Source: Mycolicibacterium nivoides
Lineage (GTDB): Bacteria; Actinomycetota; Actinomycetes; Mycobacteriales; Mycobacteriaceae
Length of the DNA stretch: 64,000 nucleotides
Assembly (NCBI RefSeq): GCF_003855255.1
Contig: NZ_CP034072.1
Span: forward strand, 744,001-808,000
Direction of reading: 5' to 3'
Position 1 is the first letter of the stretch, and each line of letters opens with the position of its first letter. A program made the translations under genes and the position numbers. This document shows positions 15,612-24,182 of the stretch, piece by piece. The notes beneath the pieces were generated by a model. The model was given only the letters and a program-made list of their open reading frames with translations, was not told where the DNA came from and ran no database searches.

Positions 15612-16481
15612 ATGACCACGTTGCAACCGCCTTTCACCTACAGCCCGATCACCGAGCGCGCGCCGATCCATTGGCCCGGCGGCGCGCGCGTCGCGGTGTA
15701 CATCGGGCTCAACGTCGAGCACTTCCTCCCCGATCGCCCCTCGACGAGTATCTGGCCGGGCACCGCGGAACTGACTCCCGATGCACTCAACTACGGCTGG
15801 CGCGATTACGGCGCCCGGGTGGGGATCTGGCGCACGATCGAGGCTCTCGACCGGCACAGCATCCGTCCCAGTGTGCTGCTCAATTCGGCTGTCATCGAGC
15901 ACCATCCGCAGATCGTGGCCGCCGGTGTGGAACGGGACTGGGCGTGGCTGGCGCACGGGCAGACCAACTCGATCCTGCACACCGGGTTCGACGTCGACGA
16001 GGAGCGCCGGATTCTCGCCGAGATCGCCGAAGACATCGCCGACGCGACAGGCCGGCGCCCACGCGGCTGGATGGGTCCCGGCCTGACCGAAACCGCGAAC
16101 ACTCCGGAACTGTTGGCCGAGCTCGGTTTTCACTATGTCCTCGACTGGACCAACGATGACCAGCCCTACCCGCTGACCGTTCCCGGCATGCTCAGCGTGC
16201 CGTACTCGGTGGAACTCAATGACCTCCTGATCTTCGGGAAGGGCTTCACCGGAAGCGAGTTCGTGCAAATGGTGATCGACCAGTACGAGCAGCTGCATGC
16301 CGATTCGGCTGAAAGCGGCCGGGTGATGGCGTTGGCGTTGCACCCGTTCGTGATCGGGCAACCGTTCCGGCACAAGTACCTCGACCAGGTTCTGGAGTAT
16401 CTTGCCGCGCAACCCGATGCGTGGCTGACGACCAGCGATGAGATCGCGGCGGCCCGGCGAACTGATTGCGAACGCCAATAG
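15612..16481 (+). CDS. Polysaccharide deacetylase / PuuE-allantoinase-like protein
   Basis: A 289-aa NodB-fold hydrolase of the metal-dependent C-N amidohydrolase type. The N-terminal HWPGGARVAVYIGLNVEHF, the WRDYGARVGIWR block and RGWMGPGLTET match the branch that includes PuuE-like allantoinases. Substrates in this branch vary, so the substrate is not assigned. It is probably translated from a leaderless mRNA made at the MerR-type promoter, with the MerR gene divergent. Confidence 0.75.
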   Translation: MTTLQPPFTYSPITERAPIHWPGGARVAVYIGLNVEHFLPDRPSTSIWPGTAELTPDALNYGWRDYGARVGIWRTIEALDRHSIRPSVLLNSAVIEHHPQIVAAGVERDWAWLAHGQTNSILHTGFDVDEERRILAEIAEDIADATGRRPRGWMGPGLTETANTPELLAELGFHYVLDWTNDDQPYPLTVPGMLSVPYSVELNDLLIFGKGFTGSEFVQMVIDQYEQLHADSAESGRVMALALHPFVIGQPFRHKYLDQVLEYLAAQPDAWLTTSDEIAAARRTDCERQ

Positions 16482-16563
16482 CTGCAGCACTATTGGGCCC
16501 ACAGTGCTGGACCGTCGCTGTGAGGGGTGTCACACTGCGGATAGGACGTCGGGGAGGACCACG

Positions 16564-17868
16564 ATGACAGCAATCACCGGCATCGCCCACCGCAACAACG
16601 GCACCGCGCCACCGTCGGTGCCACTTGCCGACATCGACCTGGGGACACTCGACTTCTGGGGGCGTGACGACGATGCGCGTGACGGGGCCTTCGCCACACT
16701 CCGTCACGACGCGCCCGTCTCGTTCTTCGGGGTGGCCGACTTCGCCGGATTCCCCGCCGGCGCCGGGCACTGGGCGCTGACCCGGTACGAGGACGTGCAC
16801 TTCGCCAGCCGTCACCCCGAGCTGTTCAGTTCCAGCCCGACCAGCACATCACTCAACGAGGTTCCCGCCGATATCGCCGAGTTCTTCGGGTCGATGATCA
16901 CGCTGGACGACCCTCGCCACACCCGGCTGCGGTGCATCGTCAACCGGGCGTTCACACCCAAGGTGATCGCGCGGATCGAGCAGAGCGTGCGGGACCGTGC
17001 GCGTCGCCTGGTGGCGGAGATGGTCGACGCACATCCGGATGGCGCCGCGGACTTCGTCGAGGAGGTGGCTTCGCCACTGCCACTGCAGATCATCTGCGAC
17101 ATGATGGGCGTTCCGGAAGAAGATCGGGCCAAGCTCTTCCACTGGACCTCGGTGCTGATGGGGGCCGGCGACGACGAGGTGTCCACTGCCGAGTACGGCG
17201 AGTATCTGCAGGTGGCCACCGAACTCGCCGGTTACGGCGTCGCCCTGGCCGAACAGCGCCGCGAGCATCCCGCCAACGACCTTACGACCAGCCTGATCGA
17301 GGCCGAAGTCGACGGAGAACGACTGTCGTCCAATGAGATCGCGTCGTTCTTCATCCTGCTGACGGCGGCGGGCAACGACACGACCCGCAATGCGATCAGC
17401 CACGGGATGGTGGCGCTGAGCCGCTATCCCGACGAACGTGCCACGTGGTGGAACGACTTCGACCGGGTGACGCCGACTGCCGTCGAGGAGATCGTGCGGT
17501 GGGCGTCACCGATCATCTTCATGCGGCGCACGCTCACCGAGGACGTGGAGCGCAGCGGCGTTCAGATGAAAGCGGGGGACAAGGTCTCGATGTGGTACAA
17601 CTCGGCCAACCGTGACGAGCAGATCTTCGCCGACCCATGGCGGTTCGACGTGTTGCGCGACCCCAATCCGCATGTCGGATACGGTGGCGGCGGAGTGCAC
17701 TTCTGCCTGGGAGCCAACCTCGCTCGGCGGGAGATCCGGGTGGCCTTCGACGAACTGCGTCGCCAGGTCCCCGACATCGTCGCGATAGGTGAACCGGCGA
17801 TCCTGCGTTCGGCGTTCGTGCACGGTGTCAAACATCTGCCGGTTGGGTGGTCCACGGTTACGCGCTGA
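16564..17868 (+). CDS. cyp124: Cytochrome P450, CYP124-like
   Basis: A 434-aa P450. The I-helix has AGNDTT, the K-helix EEIVR (ExxR), and the haem loop GGGGVHFCLGANLAR with Cys381. From residue 7 onward it follows the M. tuberculosis CYP124 pattern closely (GSMI.LDDPRH, LPLQIICDMMG, EVDGERLSS, ARREIRVAFDELRRQ). CYP124 hydroxylates the terminal position of methyl-branched lipids and sterol side chains, so that is the likely reaction, with ferredoxin as electron donor. ATG 16564 follows GGGGAGG. The last 11 bp overlap the convergent monooxygenase gene. Confidence 0.9.
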   Translation: MTAITGIAHRNNGTAPPSVPLADIDLGTLDFWGRDDDARDGAFATLRHDAPVSFFGVADFAGFPAGAGHWALTRYEDVHFASRHPELFSSSPTSTSLNEVPADIAEFFGSMITLDDPRHTRLRCIVNRAFTPKVIARIEQSVRDRARRLVAEMVDAHPDGAADFVEEVASPLPLQIICDMMGVPEEDRAKLFHWTSVLMGAGDDEVSTAEYGEYLQVATELAGYGVALAEQRREHPANDLTTSLIEAEVDGERLSSNEIASFFILLTAAGNDTTRNAISHGMVALSRYPDERATWWNDFDRVTPTAVEEIVRWASPIIFMRRTLTEDVERSGVQMKAGDKVSMWYNSANRDEQIFADPWRFDVLRDPNPHVGYGGGGVHFCLGANLARREIRVAFDELRRQVPDIVAIGEPAILRSAFVHGVKHLPVGWSTVTR

Positions 17869-19267
17869 CCGTTGTTGACGAAGTCCCCGCCTGGGCCGCG
17901 CCGAACTTGCCCCGCCAATGCCGGGCCGGATGCCGCTCAGGGAGGGCGGGTCCCTCGCCGAAGAGCTTGTCGCGCAAGGTTCCCGGGGCGTACTCGGTCT
18001 GGGCCAGTCCGCGGGCCTGCAGTTCGGGCACCACGTGGTCGATGAAATCCTCGAAGGTGCCCGGCGTGGTGATGTAGCGGATGTTCACCCCGTCGACCCC
18101 GGCGTCCTGCCACACTTCGAGCGCATCGGCGATCTGCTCGGGAGTGCCGACGATCCGGGTGGATTCCTGTTGCTGGCGGACCAGGTCGGCGATGGTCGGA
18201 TTGGTGCCCGGTGGCGCCGCGGCGATGAGTGCCTCGATGGTGCTGCGGGTGCCCTGAATGGCGGGGGCCAGATCGCCGATAGGGGTGTGATGGTCCAGCC
18301 CGCCCAGATCCACGCCGATACCGCCGCTACGGTGCGCGATCAGACCGTCGACGCTCAGGTACTCGTCGAGTTCGGCGGCCCGCGTCCGCGCCTCGGCCTC
18401 GGTGGATCCGACCACGAACGACAGGCCCTGGAAGAACTTGATGTCCTCGCGCCTGCGCCCGGCCGCCACGGCGCGGTCACGGGTGTCGTCGATGACCACG
18501 GTGGCGCCCTTGGGCGAGGCCGCGTTGATGAACACGCCCTCGGCGTGGCGCGCGGCGAATGTCCTTCCGGCGGTGGAGGTGCCGGCCTGGAAGATCACCG
18601 GCGTGCGTTGCGGCGACGGGAAACTCAGGTGCGGTCCCTCCACCCGGTAGCGCTTGCCGGCGTGATGAATCTTGTGCACCTTCTCGGGGTCGGCGTGGAT
18701 GCCGCGCTGCCGGTCCCGCACCAGCGCGCCGTCCTCCCACGATCCTTCCCACAGCTTGTAGACGACCTCGGTGTACTCCTCGGCCCACTGGTAGCGCTCG
18801 TCGTGTTCCTCGCGTTCGGTCAGCCCGAAGTTGCGCGCCGAGTTCTGCAGCGCGCTGGTGACGACGTTCCAGCCGATGCGTCCCTTCGAAGCGTGATCGA
18901 GGGTGGAGATCTTGCGGGCGAACGAGAACGGATGGTCCTGCAGTACCGAACTCGTGATCACCAGGCCGAGGTGTTCGGTGGACAGGGCCAGCGCCGAGAC
19001 GATCGCGGACGGATCGTGATTGGGAATCTGCAGGCCTTCGCGCAGATAGGTATCCCACCCGCCGCGGTAGTCGTCGTAGAGGCCGACGACGTCGGCGAAG
19101 AACACCGAGTCGAACTTGCCGCGTTCGAGCAACTTGACCAGATCGACCCAGACGTCGAGCTGATCGAATTCGAGGCTGCGGGTCTGTGGGTTTCGCCACG
19201 ACCCGTAGGAGACGTGAGTGGCGGTGTTCATGGTGAACGCGTTGAGGATCAGCCGCGGGCGGGTCAT
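17858..19267 (-). CDS. NtaA/SnaA/DszA-family FMN-dependent monooxygenase (a)
   Basis: A 469-aa luciferase-fold monooxygenase of the group that includes DszA (dibenzothiophene sulfone monooxygenase), SoxA and NtaA. Markers are LNAFTMNTATHVSYGSWR, FARKISTLDHASKGRIGWNVVTS, ARNFGL and the C-terminal DFIDHVVPELQARGL / LRDKL. It uses FMNH2 and O2; the substrate is not predictable but context says organosulfur. ATG 19267 aligns with family N-termini; an upstream start (19303) is possible. It is the last gene of the 28469-to-17858 operon. It has one internal Met and no Cys. Confidence 0.88.
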   Translation of the reverse strand: MTRPRLILNAFTMNTATHVSYGSWRNPQTRSLEFDQLDVWVDLVKLLERGKFDSVFFADVVGLYDDYRGGWDTYLREGLQIPNHDPSAIVSALALSTEHLGLVITSSVLQDHPFSFARKISTLDHASKGRIGWNVVTSALQNSARNFGLTEREEHDERYQWAEEYTEVVYKLWEGSWEDGALVRDRQRGIHADPEKVHKIHHAGKRYRVEGPHLSFPSPQRTPVIFQAGTSTAGRTFAARHAEGVFINAASPKGATVVIDDTRDRAVAAGRRREDIKFFQGLSFVVGSTEAEARTRAAELDEYLSVDGLIAHRSGGIGVDLGGLDHHTPIGDLAPAIQGTRSTIEALIAAAPPGTNPTIADLVRQQQESTRIVGTPEQIADALEVWQDAGVDGVNIRYITTPGTFEDFIDHVVPELQARGLAQTEYAPGTLRDKLFGEGPALPERHPARHWRGKFGAAQAGTSSTTVSA

Positions 19268-19353
19268 GGTGCCGACCCTAGAAACGACCGTCGACAGGGA
19301 CAACCGTTTACCTCACTCAGCGTGAAACCACACGTGATGCAGTGTCTTTGAGT

Positions 19354-20649
19354 TCACCCGGCCAGGTGATCGCGCAACGTCGATCCGGTGTACTCGCGGC
19401 GAAAAATGCCGCGCCGCTGAAGGATCGGCACTACGTGGTCGACGAACGCCGTCAGTCCGTCGGGTAGCCGGTCGATGTTCAGGTTGAATCCGTCGGCGGC
19501 GCGTTCACGGAACCACAGTTCCAGGTTGTCTGCGATGGATTCGGGTGAGCCCACCAGATACCGATGCCCGCCGGGATTGCGGGTCAACAGGTCGCGTACC
19601 GTCAGGTTCTCGTTCTGTGACTGTGCGACAAGAGCTTTGGCGAATGCAGGACTCACTGATCTGGCGGCGCGCGGAGCGTCGAGGACAGCGGCCGGAACCA
19701 GCTTGTCGAGGGCGAGCATCTCGGGGTCTGCGCCGATACGTTGAGCCAGTAGCTCGCGTTCGGAAACCACGTCGACATGGGCATCGATCTCGGCTTTACG
19801 GGCCAGCGCTTCGGTTTCCGTGCCGGCCGCCACCACGTACAAGCCGGGCAGAATCTTCAGGTCGTCCGCGGATCGGCCGTTCTTGCGGGCGCGCCGTTTG
19901 GCGTCCCGGGCGAACTGACGTGCCGCCCGGACATCTTGCTGGACCGTGAAGATCGCATCAGCCCATCGACCGGCCATGGCGCGCAACTGCTCGGAGTCTC
20001 CGGCCTGAACGATGACCGGACGTCCCTGGGGCGTGGGCGGAAGCACGAACGGGCCGGTGACCGAGAAGAACTCTCCGGTGTGGTCGATCGGATGCACCTT
20101 GTCGGCGTCCAGATAGATGCCTGCCAGCGGATCGCGACGCATGGCGCCGGGTTCGAAGCTGTCCCACAAGGCGTGTACCACGCGTACGGCTTCCTGCGCC
20201 TTGCGGTAGCGGTCGTGTTGGCCGATCGCGGCCACCTGTGAATAGTTCGCCTGCGCGGCGGGATTCAGGCTTGTGACGATGTTCCAGCCGGCGCGTCCGC
20301 CACTGATGTGGTCCAGGCTCGCCACTTGGCGCGCGATCGTGAACGGCTCGGTGAACAGCGCGTTCACCGTGGCGATCAACCCGATGCGCTCAGTCGCCTG
20401 TGACAGCGCGGTGAACAACACGATCGGGTCGAATGCACGCCACGGCCGGCGGTAGGCCTCGCCCTCCAGGGCCAGGCTGTCGGCGAGGAACAGCGAGTCG
20501 AACAGGCCGCGCTCGGCGATGCCGGCGATCTCGCGATAGTGCGAGATATCGACGGGGTCGATGACGTCGGTCTGTGAACGCCAGGCGTGGTCGTGGCGAC
20601 CGGTGGCCAGCAGGTTGAGATTGAGATGAAGATGTCCGGGTTCGGTCAT
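19354..20649 (-). CDS. NtaA/SnaA/DszA-family FMN-dependent monooxygenase (b)
   Basis: A 431-aa paralogue with LHLNLNLLATGRHDHAWR, ARQVASLDHISGGRAGWNIVTS, PVIVQAGDSE and the C-terminal FVDHVVPILQRRGIFRREY. ATG 20649 begins 34 bp after the ABC ATPase and matches family N-termini; an upstream extension overlapping the ATPase end is rejected. It has three internal Met and no Cys. It probably oxidises an organosulfur compound brought in by the transporter encoded just upstream. Confidence 0.88.
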   Translation of the reverse strand: MTEPGHLHLNLNLLATGRHDHAWRSQTDVIDPVDISHYREIAGIAERGLFDSLFLADSLALEGEAYRRPWRAFDPIVLFTALSQATERIGLIATVNALFTEPFTIARQVASLDHISGGRAGWNIVTSLNPAAQANYSQVAAIGQHDRYRKAQEAVRVVHALWDSFEPGAMRRDPLAGIYLDADKVHPIDHTGEFFSVTGPFVLPPTPQGRPVIVQAGDSEQLRAMAGRWADAIFTVQQDVRAARQFARDAKRRARKNGRSADDLKILPGLYVVAAGTETEALARKAEIDAHVDVVSERELLAQRIGADPEMLALDKLVPAAVLDAPRAARSVSPAFAKALVAQSQNENLTVRDLLTRNPGGHRYLVGSPESIADNLELWFRERAADGFNLNIDRLPDGLTAFVDHVVPILQRRGIFRREYTGSTLRDHLAG

Positions 20650-20683
20650 CGGGTGAGGAGGTCTGTCATGCGGCCGCACAGCT

Positions 20684-22309
20684 TCATGAGGCCAGAGCCA
20701 ACTGGGCGAGACGACGGCCGGGCACCGCGTCGATGAGGGCCCGGGTGTAGGACGAGGTGGGCGATGAGAACACGGTCGCGGTATCACCGCTCTCCACCAC
20801 CTGGCCCGACTTCAATACGACGACGCGGTGCGACAACCGCTGCACCACCGACAGGTCGTGCGAGATGAACAGGTAGGTGAGCCCGAGTCCGTCCTGCAGT
20901 TCGAGCAACAGACTCAGGATCTGGTCCTGCGTCACGACATCGAGTGCCGACAGTGGTTCGTCGAGCAGGATGATCTCCGGTTGCACCACCAGCGCCCGGG
21001 CGATCGCCACCCGTTGACGTTCGCCACCGGAGAGTTCAGCGGTGCGCCGGTCGAGTTTCTCGCGGGTGAGGTTGACGTTGTCGAGCGCCTCGGCGACCCG
21101 CTGCACGCGGCTATCGCTGTCGCCCAGATGGTAGGAATGCAAGGGGCTTTCGAGGATCTGGCGCACCGTCCAGCGCGGGTCCAATGCGGAATCGGGGTTC
21201 TGGTAGACGAATTGGATGTTCTTCCAGTGTGCCCGCCGTGCCCGATGATCGAGTCTGGTCACATCGCGACCGAGCACCTCGATCGATCCGCGGGTGGGCC
21301 TGGTCAGGCCGATGATCAACTTGGCGGTCGTAGACTTGCCCGATCCCGATTCGCCGACCAGTGCCACGGTCTCGCCACGCCGGACCACCAGGCTCACGTC
21401 GTCGACCGCGGTGTGCCGATTACGGCGGCTGATCCGGAAATCCTTGGACACGTCGGTGACGCGGATGACCTCCTCTGCCTCCGACCGGGCGGGTGCCACG
21501 GGTGGGCGCGACACGGTCGAGACACGGCGCATCAGGATGGCCGTGTAGTCCGACTCGGGCCGGCTGATGATGTCGTCGACCGGGGCATCCTCGACGATTG
21601 TGCCGTTGCGCATCACCACCACTCGCGACGCGTGATCGGTGGCGACACCGATGTCGTGGGTGACGAACAGGACAGTGGTGCCGTGTTCGGCCACCAGACG
21701 GTCGAACACCCGCAGGATCTGACTCTGCACCGTCACGTCGAGGGCCGAGGTCGGCTCGTCAGCGACGAGCAGTTCGGGGTTGAGCCCGAACGCGATCGCG
21801 ATGAGCACCCGTTGGCGCATGCCACCCGAGAGTTCCCCTGGGTACTGGTTCAGGCGGCGCTCGGGATGATCGATCTCCACCTGCTCGAGCAACTCGATGC
21901 AGCGCTGCCTGCGCTCGCGTCTGCTGAGTTTCTCGCCCTTGAGGTCGAAGATCTCGCCGATCTGGGATCCGATGGTGCGCACCGGGTTCAGTGAGGCACC
22001 AGGGTCTTGGGGAACCAATCCCACGGCGGTGCCCCTGATGCGACTCCACTCACGTTCGTTCAGTCCGAGGGTGCTGCTGCCGCGGAGAGCGAGCCTTGCG
22101 GCGCTCACCGTCGCTGTGGCGGGCAGCAATCCGATCACGGTGTTGGCCAGTGTTGTCTTGCCTGAACCCGATTCGCCGACCACGGCGACGAACTCACCCG
22201 CGGACAGGCTCAGGCCGATGTGGTCCAGGGCGATCTTGGGCTTGGCGGTAGCGGTATCGCCCGGATACGTCACGGTGAGGTCGGACAATTCGAGCAGGGG
22301 TTCGGACAT
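20684..22309 (-). CDS. ABC importer ATPase, fused DppD-DppF type
   Basis: A 541-aa protein with two complete ABC domains. The first has GESGSGKTT, LSGGMRQR and LLVADEPTSALD; the second, from about residue 280, has GESGSGKST, LSGGERQR and IILLDEPLSALD. This tandem form powers peptide/nickel-type (Dpp/Opp) importers. It is in one operon with two permeases and a lipoprotein receptor, so the importer is complete. Substrates may be sulfur-containing peptides or other organosulfur molecules; this is inferred from the monooxygenases in the same operon. Confidence 0.93.
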   Translation of the reverse strand: MSEPLLELSDLTVTYPGDTATAKPKIALDHIGLSLSAGEFVAVVGESGSGKTTLANTVIGLLPATATVSAARLALRGSSTLGLNEREWSRIRGTAVGLVPQDPGASLNPVRTIGSQIGEIFDLKGEKLSRRERRQRCIELLEQVEIDHPERRLNQYPGELSGGMRQRVLIAIAFGLNPELLVADEPTSALDVTVQSQILRVFDRLVAEHGTTVLFVTHDIGVATDHASRVVVMRNGTIVEDAPVDDIISRPESDYTAILMRRVSTVSRPPVAPARSEAEEVIRVTDVSKDFRISRRNRHTAVDDVSLVVRRGETVALVGESGSGKSTTAKLIIGLTRPTRGSIEVLGRDVTRLDHRARRAHWKNIQFVYQNPDSALDPRWTVRQILESPLHSYHLGDSDSRVQRVAEALDNVNLTREKLDRRTAELSGGERQRVAIARALVVQPEIILLDEPLSALDVVTQDQILSLLLELQDGLGLTYLFISHDLSVVQRLSHRVVVLKSGQVVESGDTATVFSSPTSSYTRALIDAVPGRRLAQLALAS

Positions 22310-22324
22310 GTCGGATGCTCCTGG

Positions 22325-23197
22325 TCAGATGTTGTTGGACTTCAGGACGCGTCTGCTGATCACGCCGAGAGCGACGATGACGACGAGGATGACCGCGCCG
22401 GGCAGGGAGGTCAGCCACCAGGCGGTGGCGAGGTAGCTGCGTCCCTCGGCGACCAGCAGGCCCCACTCCGGTGTGGGCGGCGGGGCGCTGTACCCGAGGT
22501 AGCCAAGCGCCGAGATCGCGAGAATCGCGGCACTCAGGTCGATGACGGCCAGAGCCACCACCGCACCGACGGCGTTGGGGACGATGTGGCGCCGGATCAC
22601 CGACCATCGGCTCTCGCCCGACAGGAACGCCGCTTCCACGTAGTCGAGTGCTCGCACCCGCATCACTTCGGCGCGAAACACCCTGGCAAATATGGCGATC
22701 GATCCGATGCCGACACCGATGCCCACCGACAGTGGGCCCGCGCCGTAGGCGGTGACGATCCACACCGACACCAGGAACCCGGGCAGCGCCAACAGCACGT
22801 CGCTGAACCGCATTCCGACGGCGTCGGCGAACGGCCCTGCGACACCGGCGATGATGCCGACAATGCTGCCGACGGCCAGACCGACGGTCACCGCCAGGCC
22901 CGCGGTGAGGATCGTGTGCGAGGTGCCATAGATGACGCGGGTCAGCACATCCCGGCCGAGATGGTCGGTGCCGAACCAGTGTGCCCAGCTGGGCGGCTGG
23001 AACTTCTCCAGGCGGTTGCCGTTGAGCGGGTCCTGGCTGGTGAACAGTCCAGGGACGATGGCCCATGCGGCGACTAGGACGAGTATCGCACCCGATACCC
23101 GCGCCGACCACGGCGCGGATGTGATCACCGAGATGGACTTGGCCCACACGGCTTTCGGCTGGAGGACATGTTGGGGAGATGAGACATCGGCGGTCAC
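22325..23197 (-). CDS. ABC importer permease, DppC type
   Basis: A 290-aa membrane protein with the DppC layout: an N-terminal helix (LVLVAAWAIVPGLF), an extracytoplasmic loop ending HWFGTDHLGRDVLTRVIYG, and a five-helix permease core with the EAA-loop region (EAAFLSGESRWSVIRRHIVPN). GTG 23197 overlaps the stop of the upstream permease as GTGA, indicating coupled translation. Confidence 0.9.
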   Translation of the reverse strand: MTADVSSPQHVLQPKAVWAKSISVITSAPWSARVSGAILVLVAAWAIVPGLFTSQDPLNGNRLEKFQPPSWAHWFGTDHLGRDVLTRVIYGTSHTILTAGLAVTVGLAVGSIVGIIAGVAGPFADAVGMRFSDVLLALPGFLVSVWIVTAYGAGPLSVGIGVGIGSIAIFARVFRAEVMRVRALDYVEAAFLSGESRWSVIRRHIVPNAVGAVVALAVIDLSAAILAISALGYLGYSAPPPTPEWGLLVAEGRSYLATAWWLTSLPGAVILVVIVALGVISRRVLKSNNI

Positions 23198-24162
23198 GCG
23201 AACCTACCCAACCGGGTGTTGAAACCCTGTCGCTGCGATTTGGTGACGCGGGGGTCGAGGATCGGGTAGATCAGGTCCACCAGGAGGTTGACCCCGACGA
23301 TGACGAAGGTGGTGAGCAGCACGAGGCCCTGAATCAGGGAAATGTCCTGGTTGGACACCGCCTGAAGCAGCACCGTGCCCAAACCGGACCGCGAGAACAC
23401 GGTCTCGGTGACAACCGAACCGCCCAGTAGTGCGCCAATGGTGGTCGCCGTGACCGTCAGTGCGGGACCGGCCGCGTTCTTCAACACGTGTTTGCGGATC
23501 ACCCAGGTCGGGCTGCCGCCCTTGGCGCGCGCGGTGTTGATGTGTGGAAGGGCAAGCGTGGCTTCGGCATTCTTCAGCAACACCTGGGCGATCGGTGCTG
23601 ATATCGGCACCGCGAGCACCACCGCGGGAACCAGCAGCGAGGCCATGGACCCATCCGGGAACAACGAGAACAAGCCGAGCTGAACCGAGAAGATCTGCAG
23701 GATGACGAGCCCCAGCCAGAATGTCGGAACAGCACTGAACAGTGGGGGGATGCTGCGGATGAAGGTCCGGAGCCAGTCGAACCGGGTGGTCGAGGACAAC
23801 AGCAGAATCCCCAGCGCGAAACCGAGCGCCAGCACTGTCGCCGTCGCGGCCAGCTTGAGCGTCTCGCCGATCACGCCGCCGATCCGGTCGGTGACCGACT
23901 GCCCGCTGGACAGTGAGAACCCGAACTGGCCGTGCAGCAGCTGACCGAGCTGCGAGAAGTACTGTACGTAGACCGGCCGGTCGTAGCCGTAGAACTCCTT
24001 GACCTGCGCGACGATGTCCGGGTTGAAGTAGCCGTCGCCTTTCGCGACGAAGATCGACACCGGGTCGGTGGGCAGGATGCTGACACCCCAGAAGATCACG
24101 GTGAAAGCCAGCAGTAGTACCAGGAGCGACTGGCCGATGCGAGCGGCGGCGTATTTGATCAT
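23194..24162 (-). CDS. ABC importer permease, DppB type
   Basis: A 322-aa permease with six predicted helices, the N-terminal RIGQSLLVLLLAFTVIFWG, an extracytoplasmic loop (YGYDRPVYVQYFSQL) and the EAA loop (INTARAKGGSPTWVIRKHVLKN). ATG 24162 is 20 bp after the receptor stop. It pairs with the DppC-type permease to form the membrane channel of the first Dpp-like importer. Confidence 0.9.
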   Translation of the reverse strand: MIKYAAARIGQSLLVLLLAFTVIFWGVSILPTDPVSIFVAKGDGYFNPDIVAQVKEFYGYDRPVYVQYFSQLGQLLHGQFGFSLSSGQSVTDRIGGVIGETLKLAATATVLALGFALGILLLSSTTRFDWLRTFIRSIPPLFSAVPTFWLGLVILQIFSVQLGLFSLFPDGSMASLLVPAVVLAVPISAPIAQVLLKNAEATLALPHINTARAKGGSPTWVIRKHVLKNAAGPALTVTATTIGALLGGSVVTETVFSRSGLGTVLLQAVSNQDISLIQGLVLLTTFVIVGVNLLVDLIYPILDPRVTKSQRQGFNTRLGRFA

Positions 24163-24182
24163 GGCTGGGTATCCCTGTGCGG

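Noticed and set aside
17918..19351. Long open frame (477 codons) on the plus strand opposite monooxygenase (a)
   Set aside because: It mirrors a clear NtaA/DszA-type gene, has no recognisable domain and an Arg/Gly/Asp-biased shadow composition typical of high-GC antisense frames.
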